From CAXXXW01 sp963665555 (GTDB taxonomy: Bacteria > Pseudomonadota > Alphaproteobacteria > Thalassobaculales > Thalassobaculaceae), in assembly GCA_963665555.2 (NCBI GenBank), contig OY762308.1:3100001-3164000 (forward strand): a DNA stretch of 64,000 nucleotides, written 5' to 3'. Both the position numbers and the translations under genes were made by a program. The notes beneath the pieces were generated by a model. That model ran no database searches and was not told the DNA's origin. It saw only the letters and a list, made by a program, of their open reading frames with translations. Positions 40,295 through 48,626 of this stretch are shown here, piece after piece. Every line of letters begins with the position of its first letter. Within the stretch, counting starts at the first letter, position 1.

Positions 40295-41842
40295 TCACGC
40301 GAAACCGCCGGCGCGGCCGGCGGCCGCCGCTTCCCGCGCGCGCTCCGCCGCCCGGGGCAGCAGCGGGGGCAGGTCCTCCGCCAGCAATCCGGGGCCGGCG
40401 AGCCGCGCCGCCGTCCCGCAAAGCCAGGCCGCCGCCGCCGCCGCCTCGAACGCCGGCGTCCCGCGCGCCAGCAGCCCGGCGACGGTCCCGGCCAGCACAT
40501 CGCCCGTCCCGCCGGTGGCGAGCCAGGGCGGCGCGTTCGCGTCGATCAGCGCCGTCCCGTCCGGCGCGGCGATCACGGTGTCGGCCCCCTTCAGCAGGAC
40601 GACCGCGCCGAGCCGGGCGGCGGCGGCGCGCGCCCGGTCGAGTTTGCCGAGGCGCGACGCGCCCGGGGCGCCCGCCGCGAGGTCCGGGAACAGCCGCGCG
40701 AACTCCCCCTCGTGCGGCGTGACGACCGGCGGCGCGCGCCTCGGCCCGGCCAGCGCGGCCAGCGCCCCGGCCTCGCCCGCGAAGACGGTGAGCGCGTCGG
40801 CGTCGAGCACCGCCGGCCGGCCGGCCCCCAGCGCCGCCTCGACGATGGCGCGGGTCCGGGGTTCGACCCCCAGCCCCGGCCCGGCGAGCACGGCCGTGAG
40901 CCGCCGGTCCGCCAGCATGGCGCGGAACGCGGCCGCGCCCGCGCATTCGACGACCGGCGCGCCCGGCGCGGCGGCGCGGTATATCGCCGCGGCCGCCGGG
41001 GGAACCGCCAGCGTCGCCAGCCCGGCCCCGGCGCGGCGCGCCGCCGCCGCCGCCAGCCGCGCCGCCCCCGTCATCGCCGCGCCGCCCGCGATCGCGGCAT
41101 GGCCCCGGGTGTATTTGTGGTCGCCCGGGCCGGGCGGCCGCAGCCATTCGGCCCACAGCGCGGGGCCGTTGCGCCCCTGGGCCGGGGCGATCGCCTCCAG
41201 CGCGGAGTCCGGAATCCCGATGTCGGCGACGACCGTCTCGCCGCAAAGCTCCCGCCCCGGCAGCAGCAGGTGGCCCGGCTTGGCGCGGAAGAAGGCGACC
41301 GTCAGGTCGGCCGGCGCGGCGGCGCCCCGGACCAGGCCGGTGTCGCCGTCCACGCCGCTCGGCGTGTCGATGGCGACGACCCCCGGCCGGCCCGCGCCCG
41401 CCCGGCCGCGCAGCGCGGCGACGAGGGCCAGCGCCTCGCCGGAAAGGTCGCGCGAAAGCCCGGCGCCGAACAGCGCGTCCACGACGAGCCCGGCGGCGCC
41501 GATCGGCGCCGCCGCGGCCGGGCGCGTCCCGCCGTCCCACCGCGTCGCCGCCAGCGCCGCGTCGCCGCGCAAGCGCCCCGGATCGCCCAGCGTCCCGACC
41601 GAAACCGGCCAGCCCGCCGCGCGCAACAGCCGCGCGACGACGAAACCGTCGCCGCCGTTGTTGCCGGGACCGCACAGGACGAGGACGGGAACGGGCGGGA
41701 AGCGGCGCTGGATCGCGCGGGCGGCGGCGCGCCCGGCGGCCTCCATCAGGTCGATCCCCGGAACGCCGCCGGCGATGGCGAGCCGGTCGGCCTCGCCCAT
41801 CTCCGCCGTCGTCAACAGCGCCGATCGGGAGGGCACGCGCAA
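40295..41842 (-). CDS. nnr: Bifunctional NAD(P)H-hydrate epimerase / ADP-dependent dehydratase
   Basis: A 515-aa metabolite-repair enzyme restoring NAD(P)H from its hydrates. The N-terminal epimerase (YjeF-N) has LCGPGNNGGDGFVVARLL near residue 57 and AIDTPSGVDGDTG. The C-terminal kinase-like dehydratase has KYTRGHAAIAGG, VVTPHEGEFARLFPDL and the nucleotide-site motif LATGGTGDVLAGTVAGLLA. The start is TTG at 41842; the first ATG is at LTTAEMGEADRLAI. Order with respect to glnB-glnA nearby is common in alphaproteobacteria. Confidence 0.94.
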   Translation of the reverse strand: MRVPSRSALLTTAEMGEADRLAIAGGVPGIDLMEAAGRAAARAIQRRFPPVPVLVLCGPGNNGGDGFVVARLLRAAGWPVSVGTLGDPGRLRGDAALAATRWDGGTRPAAAAPIGAAGLVVDALFGAGLSRDLSGEALALVAALRGRAGAGRPGVVAIDTPSGVDGDTGLVRGAAAPADLTVAFFRAKPGHLLLPGRELCGETVVADIGIPDSALEAIAPAQGRNGPALWAEWLRPPGPGDHKYTRGHAAIAGGAAMTGAARLAAAAARRAGAGLATLAVPPAAAAIYRAAAPGAPVVECAGAAAFRAMLADRRLTAVLAGPGLGVEPRTRAIVEAALGAGRPAVLDADALTVFAGEAGALAALAGPRRAPPVVTPHEGEFARLFPDLAAGAPGASRLGKLDRARAAAARLGAVVLLKGADTVIAAPDGTALIDANAPPWLATGGTGDVLAGTVAGLLARGTPAFEAAAAAAWLCGTAARLAGPGLLAEDLPPLLPRAAERAREAAAAGRAGGFA

Positions 41843-41891
41843 GGGAGCCTCCGGCCCCGCGCGGCCGGTCCGGCCCCGCGCGGGGAGGGAA

Positions 41892-41969
41892 TGGGGCGAG
41901 CGATGGGACTTGAACCCACGACCCCCAGATCCACAATCTGGTGCTCTAACCGCCTGAGCTACGCCCGCC
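41892..41969 (-). tRNA. tRNA-His (GTG)
   Basis: Cloverleaf on the minus strand with the His-specific extra G at position -1 opposite C73. The acceptor is GCGGGCG/CGCTCGC with one G-U, the anticodon stem is CCAGA/TCTGG around TTGTGGA (anticodon GTG), and the T-loop is TTCAAGT. CCA is encoded. Confidence 0.97.
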
Positions 41970-42111
41970 GCCGAAGGCCGGGAGCCATACGCCCCCCGCC
42001 CGCCCGCGTCAACCGGAAAGCGCGGCGCGCGTCGCCATCGCGGCTTGACGCGCCGGCGGCGGCGATACAGGCTTGGGTCGTGGCGCGCGCCGGCGCCCCG
42101 GGAGCGGCGAC

Positions 42112-42732
42112 ATGACCGACGACCAAAAGTGGATACTGGGCTTGGGCGTGGTCATTCTGCTGGCCATCGGCGGCGCCGTTTGGCGATGAAGTCGATTCGA
42201 TTCCCGTATCGATGAAGTCGCGCATCGTTTCGACGAAAAATTCGATTATCATGTGGAACAAAACAATAAAAACTTGAAGGACTTGGCGCTACAAATCGGG
42301 AAAATCAACGCCAATATGAAAAATATCGAAATCCGCGTCGGCAATCTCGAAGCGGATGTGCGCAACCTCGACGCGGAGATCGAGCGGTTCGGGCAACGGC
42401 ACGAGAAACTCGTGGGCTATGTCGAGGGACGGACGGCGGACGGCGCGCGGGGTCCGTGGCGCGGCCCCGGCGGCGCGGCGATCGACGCCGATGTCGGCGC
42501 GTTCATCCTGTCCGACCTGCTGGCGCGCCAGGCGCTGGCCGCGTTCAGGACGCGGCGGCTGACCGCCGCCGGCTCGGTTCTCGGCCTCGACGACATCCGC
42601 GCCATCGCCCTGGAGCAGGGATGGGCCGTCGCCCTGGAGCCGGGCGTCGCGGCCGGGGTGGCCCGGGGCTGGTTCGAGCGCGCCGACGCGGACGCCCTGC
42701 GGCTGACGGAAAAGGGCGCGGTCCAGCTGTAG
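42112..42732 (+). pseudogene. Membrane-anchored coiled-coil gene interrupted by an in-frame TGA
   Basis: From ATG 42112 the frame gives a 25-aa membrane-anchor peptide (GLGVVILLAIGGAVWR), then TGA at 42187. It then continues in the same frame without another stop to 42732. The continuation starts SRFDSRIDEVAHRFDEKFD and forms a heptad-rich coiled coil (IGNLEADV-type segments), followed by a globular part that ends RLTEKGAVQL. Anchor plus coiled coil is a natural single protein, so this looks like a nonsense mutation, or readthrough or an independent GTG start at 42253 with no SD. The 42180-42360 segment is markedly AT-richer than its surroundings. Function unknown. Confidence 0.55.
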
Positions 42733-42856
42733 CCGCCCGCCCCCGCCGACCGCGCGGGCGGTCCGGTCTTCGCCTTCCCCGAGGCGGCGCTTGCGATGTA
42801 AGCTCCGCCGAGCCTCGCCTCGCCGGCGGGGCGGCCACGCGGCGCGGGAGGCCCGG

Positions 42857-43054
42857 ATGGGCGGAAGCTGTATCGTCGACGGCATTTACGACGCGGAGGC
42901 CGGCGTCTGGGTCGCCACCAGCGAGGATGTGCCCGGCTTGGTCGCCGAGGCCGAGACCGTCGAGGAGCTGATGGCGGAGTGCGCCGGACTCATCCCCGAA
43001 CTCCTCCGGGCGAACGCCATCGCGAAACAGGCAGGTCTCCCGAAGATTTTTTGA
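42857..43054 (+). CDS. DUF1902/HicB-like small protein
   Basis: A 65-aa protein with a CGGGAGG ribosome site ahead of ATG 42857. The core GVWVATSEDVPGLVAEAET and the following ELMAECAGLIPELL match the DUF1902 group of HicB-related domains, in which a partial RNase-H-like fold is kept. HicB proteins are usually antitoxins, but no HicA partner is adjacent. It lies 26 bp from the convergent aminotransferase gene. Confidence 0.72.
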   Translation: MGGSCIVDGIYDAEAGVWVATSEDVPGLVAEAETVEELMAECAGLIPELLRANAIAKQAGLPKIF

Positions 43055-43080
43055 AGCCGGGGCCGCCCGCCCCCGCGCCC

Positions 43081-44241
43081 TCACCCGAAATGCGCGGCCA
43101 GTTTCGCGGCCGCGGCGTCGAGCACCTCGTCGCGCTTGGCGAAGCAGAAGCGGATGAAGCTCTCCGGCCCGCCCTCGCGGTAGAACGCGCTGACCGGCAC
43201 CGCCGTCACGCCGGCCTCGACGGTGATGTGTTCGCAGAACGCCACGTCGCCGCCCTCGAAGCCGGTCCCGGAGATGTCCACGAACAGGAAATAGGTCCCC
43301 TCGCACGGCGCCGGCGCGAAGCCGGGGATGCGCGCCAGCGCGTCCGACAGCCGGTCGCGCTTGGCCCGCATCGAATCGTTCAGGCCCCGGAAATAGGCGT
43401 CGTCCTGGCCCAGGCCGAAGGCGACGGCGCGCTGCAGGTTCGGCGCGGTGGTGAACACCAGGAACTGGTGCGCCTTGGCGACCGCGCGCAGCAGGTCCGC
43501 CGGCCCCGTCAGGTAGCCCACCTTCCAGCCGGTGAGCGAGAAGGTCTTGCCGGCCGAGCCGATGCGGATCGTGCGCTCGCGCATCCCCGGCAGCGTCGCC
43601 AGCGGGATGTGTTCGCGCCCGTCGAAGGCCATGTGCTCGTAGACCTCGTCGCACACCGCGATGGCGTCGAACTCGCGGACCAGCCCGGCCAGCAGTTCGA
43701 GCTCCGCGCGCGTGTACACTTTCGAGGCCGGGTTCTGCGGCGTGTTGAGCACCAGCAGCTTGGTCTTCTCCGAGAACGCCGCCCGGAGCGCCGCCGGGTC
43801 GAGCCGCCATTCCGGCGGGCGGATCGCGACGGGTTTCGGAACCCCGCCGGCGCGCCGCACGATCGGCAGGTAGCAGTCGTACAGCGGCTCGACCAGCACC
43901 ACCTCGTCGCCCGGCTCGATCAGGCCGAAAAAGCAGGCCGCCAGCCCCTCGGTCGCGCCGGTGGAGACCATGGTCTCCGTCGCCCAGTCGACCTCGATCC
44001 CGTAAAACCGCGCGTTGTGCGCCGCCACCGCCTTGCGCAGTTCCGGCACGCCCAGCATCGGCGGATACTGGTTCGGCGGGTCGCGGAGGAATTCGGCCGC
44101 CTTGTCGAGCACCGGGTCGGGGCCGCGGTCGTCCGGGAAACCCTGTCCGAGGTTGATCGACCCGCGCTCGATGGCGAGCCGCGACATCACCTCGAACACG
44201 GTGGTCCCGTAGGAGCCGAGAACGGCGTTGGCCGGCTTCAT
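43081..44241 (-). CDS. PLP-dependent class I aminotransferase (methionine/kynurenine type)
   Basis: A 386-aa fold-type I aminotransferase. SINLGQGFPDDRGPDPVL near residue 30 and the NQYPPMLGVPELRKAV stretch are typical of the YbdL/kynurenine aminotransferase group. The PLP-binding Lys is in RIGSAGKTFSLTGWKVGY, with LNTPQNPASKVYTRAEL and the Asp/Tyr of VCDEVYEHM. ATG 44241 gives MKPANAVLGS; earlier in-frame ATGs exist. It is divergent from the NUDIX gene. The amino-donor preference cannot be read from sequence alone. Confidence 0.88.
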   Translation of the reverse strand: MKPANAVLGSYGTTVFEVMSRLAIERGSINLGQGFPDDRGPDPVLDKAAEFLRDPPNQYPPMLGVPELRKAVAAHNARFYGIEVDWATETMVSTGATEGLAACFFGLIEPGDEVVLVEPLYDCYLPIVRRAGGVPKPVAIRPPEWRLDPAALRAAFSEKTKLLVLNTPQNPASKVYTRAELELLAGLVREFDAIAVCDEVYEHMAFDGREHIPLATLPGMRERTIRIGSAGKTFSLTGWKVGYLTGPADLLRAVAKAHQFLVFTTAPNLQRAVAFGLGQDDAYFRGLNDSMRAKRDRLSDALARIPGFAPAPCEGTYFLFVDISGTGFEGGDVAFCEHITVEAGVTAVPVSAFYREGGPESFIRFCFAKRDEVLDAAAAKLAAHFG

Positions 44242-44417
44242 CGCGAAAACCCTCCCCCGACAAGGCCACCGGCCCATACCGGAATCGCCCGGCCGGCTCA
44301 AGCGGCGCTTTCGCGCTGGCGCCGGGCGGGGCGGGGGGCGTAAAAGGGCCGCGATCCGCCGGGACGCGCGCCCGGCTCCACCCGCCCGCCCGCTCCCCCG
44401 TCCCGGAGCCGCCGTCC

Positions 44418-44876
44418 GTGCCCAGGAAAAGCCGCCGCGCCCGGCAAGTCGCCGCCCTGCCCTATGTGACGGCCGGGGGCAAGACGCTGGTGCTGCTGGT
44501 GACGACGCGCGACCGGCGGCGCTGGATGGTCCCCAAGGGCTGGCCCGTGCCCGGACTCGCCGAGGCGGACGCGGCCGCGCTGGAGGCGCTGGAGGAGGCG
44601 GGCGCGGCGGGCGATGTCGAGCCGCGCCCCTTCGGCGACTTCGCGTACCGCAAGCATCCGTCCTCCGGCCGCGGCCCGGCCGCGCGGCTGCGCGTGCGGG
44701 TCTATCCGCTGCGCGTCACGCACCAGATGCTGGACTGGAAGGAGCGCGGCCAGCGCCGGCTGAAGTGGCGGCGCCCGAACCGGGCCGCCGAGGCGGTGCG
44801 GAACCCCGGCCTGGCGAAGCTGCTGCGCCGCTTCGGCCGCGCCGGGCGCAAGCGCGCCCGCGGGGCCGCCGGCTGA
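44418..44876 (+). CDS. NUDIX hydrolase-like protein with degenerate Nudix box
   Basis: A 152-aa basic protein resembling the diphosphoinositol/diadenosine polyphosphate hydrolase branch: RQVAALPYVTAGGKTLVLLV, then RRWMVPKGWPVPG. The Nudix box spacing is kept (G-x5-x-x7-x-E-x2-EE-x-G) and reads GWPVPGLAEADAAALEALEE, but the expected Glu at position 7 and Arg at position 15 are Leu. The EE pair that binds metal remains. The start is GTG at 44418. The C-terminus is Arg/Lys-rich. Activity is uncertain. Confidence 0.8.
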   Translation: MPRKSRRARQVAALPYVTAGGKTLVLLVTTRDRRRWMVPKGWPVPGLAEADAAALEALEEAGAAGDVEPRPFGDFAYRKHPSSGRGPAARLRVRVYPLRVTHQMLDWKERGQRRLKWRRPNRAAEAVRNPGLAKLLRRFGRAGRKRARGAAG

Positions 44877-44960
44877 GCCGGCCCCGGTCGCGGGCCTTCC
44901 GGCGGGGGCGGCTTTGCCCTATGGTGCGCCGCTTCGCGACACCGAGGGAGGAAAGGCCGC

Positions 44961-46127
44961 ATGTCCAGGCTCGCCGACCGGATGAACCATCTCGGCACCG
45001 AAACCGCGTTCGAGGTGCTCGCCCGCGCCAACGACCTGGCGGCGCAGGGGCGCGACATTATCAACCTCGGCATCGGCCAGCCGGACTTCAAGACGCCGGA
45101 CCACGTGGTCGAGGCCGCCGTCAAGGCGCTGCGCGACGGCCACCACGGCTACACGGCGGCGGGCGGCATCCCGGAGCTGCGCCGGGCGGTGTCGGCGGAC
45201 CTCGCGCGGCGGTTCGGCGCCGAGGTGGACCCGGCCCGCGTGCTCGCCGTGCCGGGCGGCAAGGTGACGATGTTCTTCGCCATGATGATCTACGGCGAGC
45301 CGGGGGCGGAAATCCTCTACCCCAACCCCGGTTTCCCGATCTACGAGTCGGCGATCCGGTTCTCCGGCGCCACGGCCGTGCCGATCCCGCTGCGCGAGGA
45401 GAACGGCTTCGCCTTCTCGGCGGCGGAGGTGCTGGAAAAGGTCAACGAGCGCACGCGCCTGATCGTGCTCAACAGCCCGGCCAACCCCACCGGCGGCGCG
45501 ACGCCGCGCGCCGAGGTCGACGCGCTGGTCGCCGGGCTGGCGGACTGGCCCGAGGTCGCGGTGATGAGCGACGAAATCTACGGCCAGATGCTCTACGACG
45601 GGCGCGAGCACGCGACCCTGCTCGGCCGGCCCGAACTGGAGGACCGGCTGATCCTGCTCGACGGCTGGTCCAAGACCTACGCGATGACGGGCTGGCGGCT
45701 CGGCTACGGCGTGTGGCCGGCGGACGTGGTCGGGCACGCCGAGAAGCTGGCGGTGAACTGCCATTCCTGCGTCAACGCGCCGGCCCAGTTCGCCGGCATC
45801 GCGGCGCTGGAGGGGCCGCAGGACGAGCCGCGCGCCATGGTCGAGGCGTTCGACGCGCGCCGCCGCGTCATCGTCGACGCGCTGAACGGCATCGAGGGGT
45901 TCCGCTGCGTCGAGCCGGGCGGCGCCTTCTACGCCTTCCCCAATATCGAGGGGACGGGCATGGACTGCGAGGCGCTGCAGAGGAAGCTGCTGGAGGAGGC
46001 CGGCGTGGCCGTCATCGCCGGGACCAGCTTCGGCGCGCTCGGCGAGGGCTACCTGCGCTTCTCCTACGCCAATTCGACCGAGAACATCCGCCGGGCGATC
46101 GACCGGATCGCCGACTGCCTTGCCTGA
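44961..46127 (+). CDS. PLP-dependent aminotransferase (aspartate aminotransferase-like)
   Basis: A 388-aa fold-type I enzyme. DIINLGIGQPDFKTPDHVVE near residue 32 and GHHGYTAAGGIPELRRAV are standard. PLP ligands are Asn in LNSPANPTGGATP, Asp/Tyr in MSDEIYGQMLYDG, and the Lys in LDGWSKTYAMTGWRLGYG. The last part, GTSFGALGEGYLRFSYANS, carries the substrate-carboxylate Arg. It ends inside the palindrome that may be the upstream nitrogen-control site of glnB. Confidence 0.9.
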   Translation: MSRLADRMNHLGTETAFEVLARANDLAAQGRDIINLGIGQPDFKTPDHVVEAAVKALRDGHHGYTAAGGIPELRRAVSADLARRFGAEVDPARVLAVPGGKVTMFFAMMIYGEPGAEILYPNPGFPIYESAIRFSGATAVPIPLREENGFAFSAAEVLEKVNERTRLIVLNSPANPTGGATPRAEVDALVAGLADWPEVAVMSDEIYGQMLYDGREHATLLGRPELEDRLILLDGWSKTYAMTGWRLGYGVWPADVVGHAEKLAVNCHSCVNAPAQFAGIAALEGPQDEPRAMVEAFDARRRVIVDALNGIEGFRCVEPGGAFYAFPNIEGTGMDCEALQRKLLEEAGVAVIAGTSFGALGEGYLRFSYANSTENIRRAIDRIADCLA

Positions 46128-46137
46128 AAAACAGGCA
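46121..46137. promoter_or_regulatory. Candidate NtrC enhancer site upstream of glnB
   Basis: TGCCTGAAAAACAGGCA is a 6-bp inverted repeat with a 5-nt spacer and fits TGC-N11-GCA. It overlaps the aminotransferase stop codon and lies about 120 bp upstream of the glnB sigma54 element. It shares 20 of 24 nt, including flank, with the motif upstream of urtA. A weak terminator role is also possible. Confidence 0.5.
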
Positions 46138-46252
46138 GATCCGCGCCGAAAAAGCGGGCATTCGCCCGTTCCGTGGGCAGCGCCGGCGCCGGCCCGCCGC
46201 GCGGGCCGCGCCCAACCCCTTGACGGGCAAGGGGCGGGCGGCGCGCGCCTTC

Positions 46253-46268
46253 TGGCACGGTTCGTGCT
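46253..46268 (+). promoter_or_regulatory. Sigma54 (RpoN) promoter of glnB-glnA
   Basis: TGGCACGGTTCGTGCT matches TGGCAC-N5-TTGCT at all but one position, with GG and GC at the correct spacing. It lies 64 nt upstream of the glnB ATG. glnBA operons are classic NtrC/sigma54 targets. Confidence 0.82.
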
Positions 46269-46331
46269 TGCCTTGGCGGGTCATCCGGGGCGGATCCGTC
46301 CGCCCGCAACATTCGCGGAGCCGGCGGGCGC

Positions 46332-46670
46332 ATGAAAAAGATCGAGGCGATCATCAAGCCCTTCAAGCTCGACGAGGTGAAGGAAAGCCTGCACGACGTC
46401 GGCATCCAGGGGATCACCGTGACCGAGGCCAAGGGGTTCGGGCGCCAGAAGGGCCACACCGAACTCTACCGCGGCGCGGAATACGTGGTCGATTTCCTGC
46501 CCAAGGTGAAGATCGAGGTGGTCATGGAGGACCGCCTGGTCGAGCGCGCCGTCGAGGCGATCCAGCAGGCCGCGCACACCGGGCGCATCGGCGACGGCAA
46601 GATCTTCATCTCCACGATCGACGAGGCCATCCGCATCCGCACCGGGGAGACCGGCGCCGCCGCGCTCTGA
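46332..46670 (+). CDS. glnB: Nitrogen regulatory protein PII (GlnB)
   Basis: A 112-aa trimeric sensor of 2-oxoglutarate, ATP and nitrogen status. MKKIEAIIKPFKLDEVKESL opens the family. The T-loop GHTELYRGAEYVVDFLPK holds the uridylylated Tyr (in GAEYVV), and the C-terminal IGDGKIFISTIDEAIRIRTG is the second PII signature. It sits 53 bp upstream of glnA, the usual pairing. Confidence 0.97.
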   Translation: MKKIEAIIKPFKLDEVKESLHDVGIQGITVTEAKGFGRQKGHTELYRGAEYVVDFLPKVKIEVVMEDRLVERAVEAIQQAAHTGRIGDGKIFISTIDEAIRIRTGETGAAAL

Positions 46671-46723
46671 CGCCCGGCCCCGCGGCTCCCCGCCAACGCC
46701 CATACACCATCGGGAAGGACGAC

Positions 46724-48133
46724 ATGACCGACACCGGCAAGATCCTGGATATGTTGAAGGAGAACGACGTCAAGTTCGTCGACCTCCGCTTCACCGACCC
46801 GCGCGGCAAGTGGCAGCACCTGACCCAGGCGGTGGAGACCGTGGACGAGGACTCGCTGGCCGAGGGCTTCATGTTCGACGGCTCCTCGATCGCCGGCTGG
46901 AAGGCGATCAACGAGTCCGACATGTGCCTGATGCCGGACCTCGCGACCGCCCGGATGGACCCGTTCTTCGCCCAGTCCACGATGGTGCTGGTGTGCGACG
47001 TGCTGGAGCCGTCGACCGGCCAGCCCTACAACCGCGACCCGCGCTCCACCGCCAAGGCCGCCATCAACCACATGGCGATGCTCGGCATCGGCGACACGGC
47101 GTTCTTCGGGCCGGAGGCGGAGTTCTTCGTCTTCGACGACGTGAAGTTCGACGTGGCGATGAACCGCAGCTATTACGAGGTGGACAGTTCGGAGGGGCCG
47201 TACAACGGCGCCCGCGACTACGAGGAGGGCAACCTCGGCCACCGGCCCGTCGTCAAGGGCGGCTACTTCCCGGTCCCGCCGGTCGATTCCGAGCAGGACC
47301 TGCGCAGCGAGATGCTGTCGGTGATGTCGGAGATGGGCGTCGAGGTGGAGAAGCACCACCACGAGGTCGCGCCGTCGCAGCACGAGCTCGGCATGAAGTT
47401 CGGCACGCTGATCGAGACCGCCGACAACATGCAGATCTACAAGTACGTCGTCCACCAGGTCGCGGCCTCCTACGGCAAGTCGGCCACCTTCATGCCCAAG
47501 CCGGTGGCGGGCGACAACGGGTCGGGGATGCATGTGCACCAGTCGATCTGGAAGGACGGCGCGCCGATGTTCGCCGGCTCCGGCTACGCCGACCTGTCGG
47601 AACTGGCGCTCTACTACATCGGCGGGATCATGAAGCACGCCCGCGCGATCAACGCCTTCACCAACTCGATCACCAACAGCTACAAGCGGCTGATTCCGGG
47701 CTTCGAGGCGCCGGTGCTGCTGGCGTATTCCTCGCGCAACCGCTCGGCCTCCTGCCGCATCCCGCATGTGAACAGCCCCAAGGGCAAGCGGGTGGAGGTG
47801 CGCTTCCCCGACGGCGCCGGCAACCCCTATCTCGGCTTCTCGGCGATGCTGATGGCCGGCCTCGACGGCATCCAGAACCGCATCCATCCGGGCGACCCGA
47901 TGGACAAGGACCTGTACGACCTGCCGCCGGAGGAGCTGAAGGACATCCCGACGGTCTGCGGCTCCCTGCGCGAGGCGCTGGCGGCGCTCGACGCCGACCG
48001 CGGCTTCCTGACGGCCGGCGATGTGTTCGACAACGACCAGATCGACGCCTATATCGAACTGAAGACGCAGGAAGTGCTGGCCTTCGAGCAGACCCCGCAC
48101 CCGATCGAGTTCCAGATGTACTACTCGGTCTGA
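46724..48133 (+). CDS. glnA: Glutamine synthetase type I
   Basis: A 469-aa dodecameric enzyme that makes glutamine from glutamate, ammonia and ATP. MFDGSSIAGWKAINESDM near residue 50, the metal-site motifs FFGPEAEFFVFDD and FMPKPVAGDNGSGMHVHQS, and the adenylylation Tyr in DKDLYDLPPEE are all present. It should therefore be controlled by GlnE-type adenylylation as well as by transcription. ATG 46724 gives MTDTGKILDMLK. It is the last gene before a strong terminator. Confidence 0.98.
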   Translation: MTDTGKILDMLKENDVKFVDLRFTDPRGKWQHLTQAVETVDEDSLAEGFMFDGSSIAGWKAINESDMCLMPDLATARMDPFFAQSTMVLVCDVLEPSTGQPYNRDPRSTAKAAINHMAMLGIGDTAFFGPEAEFFVFDDVKFDVAMNRSYYEVDSSEGPYNGARDYEEGNLGHRPVVKGGYFPVPPVDSEQDLRSEMLSVMSEMGVEVEKHHHEVAPSQHELGMKFGTLIETADNMQIYKYVVHQVAASYGKSATFMPKPVAGDNGSGMHVHQSIWKDGAPMFAGSGYADLSELALYYIGGIMKHARAINAFTNSITNSYKRLIPGFEAPVLLAYSSRNRSASCRIPHVNSPKGKRVEVRFPDGAGNPYLGFSAMLMAGLDGIQNRIHPGDPMDKDLYDLPPEELKDIPTVCGSLREALAALDADRGFLTAGDVFDNDQIDAYIELKTQEVLAFEQTPHPIEFQMYYSV

Positions 48134-48152
48134 CGCGCCCCCGACCCGACAC

Positions 48153-48182
48153 AAGCGGGCCGCTCCCCGGAGCGGCCCGCTT
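48153..48182 (+). terminator. Rho-independent-type terminator hairpin after glnA
   Basis: A perfect 14-bp stem, AAGCGGGCCGCTCC, pairs with its complement across a 2-nt CC loop. It starts 19 bases after the glnA stop. The stem ends in TT, but no long T-run follows. Confidence 0.85.
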
Positions 48183-48189
48183 CGCGTTC

Positions 48190-48221
48190 GGGGGGGGGGG
48201 CGCCCCGGACCCGATCCGGGA
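48190..48221. repeat. Poly-G11 tract followed by an interspersed palindrome copy
   Basis: 48190-48200 is an uninterrupted run of 11 G, the longest homopolymer I see here. It is followed at 48203-48221 by CCCCGGA-CCCGA-TCCGGGA, a slightly imperfect copy of the palindrome family also found at 38.6 and 53.4 kb. Confidence 0.7.
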
Positions 48222-48275
48222 GCCTGCCGCGCCGGCGCGACGGGAAGGAAACCATGCGGGAAGGCGCCGGGGGCG

Positions 48276-48626
48276 CTACGGCGGGGGCGTGTCGAGCAGG
48301 TCCATCTCGGCGAGCGCGTCCCGGATCTCGGCGGCCGCGACCGTCTCCCGATCGGCCTTCGTGTAGATGAACAGGGGAACGAGGAGATCGCCATCGTAGT
48401 AGAAAATCAGCCTCGCATCCCGGCCTTTGGTCCTGTCGGCCTTAATGCGGAGCTTGTAAACCGGCCTGCCATTCAAATACGGGATTGGATCGGCCTGCCT
48501 GGGAACCCCCTCCGCCAAGGAATCGATATAGCCGAGAGATTCTTCGAGTCTATCGGTCGTCCCTCGATGCTTTCTTTCTATCCTTTTCAATTCTCGGATA
48601 AAGGCCGGCCGTTCGTTACGCAACAC
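48276..48626 (-). CDS. RelE/HigB-like putative toxin
   Basis: A 116-aa protein. The N-terminal half is helical and charged (AFIRELKRIERKHRGTT). The C-terminal half has a RelE-fold pattern: VYKLRIKADRTKGRDARLIF, then a strand with LVPLFIYTKADRETVAA, ending EIRDALAEMD. The xYTKADRE-x-(V/I)-AAAEI ending is the usual close of RelE/HigB mRNA-interferase-like proteins. Its start overlaps the upstream 166-aa gene by 11 nt. Base composition is less GC-rich than the region. The toxin assignment is inference from pattern. Confidence 0.62.
   Translation of the reverse strand: MLRNERPAFIRELKRIERKHRGTTDRLEESLGYIDSLAEGVPRQADPIPYLNGRPVYKLRIKADRTKGRDARLIFYYDGDLLVPLFIYTKADRETVAAAEIRDALAEMDLLDTPPP

Noticed and set aside
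42253..42732. Coiled-coil ORF as a stand-alone gene starting at GTG 42253
   Set aside because: No Shine-Dalgarno precedes this GTG, and the upstream frame, including an apparent membrane anchor, reads straight into it except for one TGA. I treat the whole as one interrupted gene.
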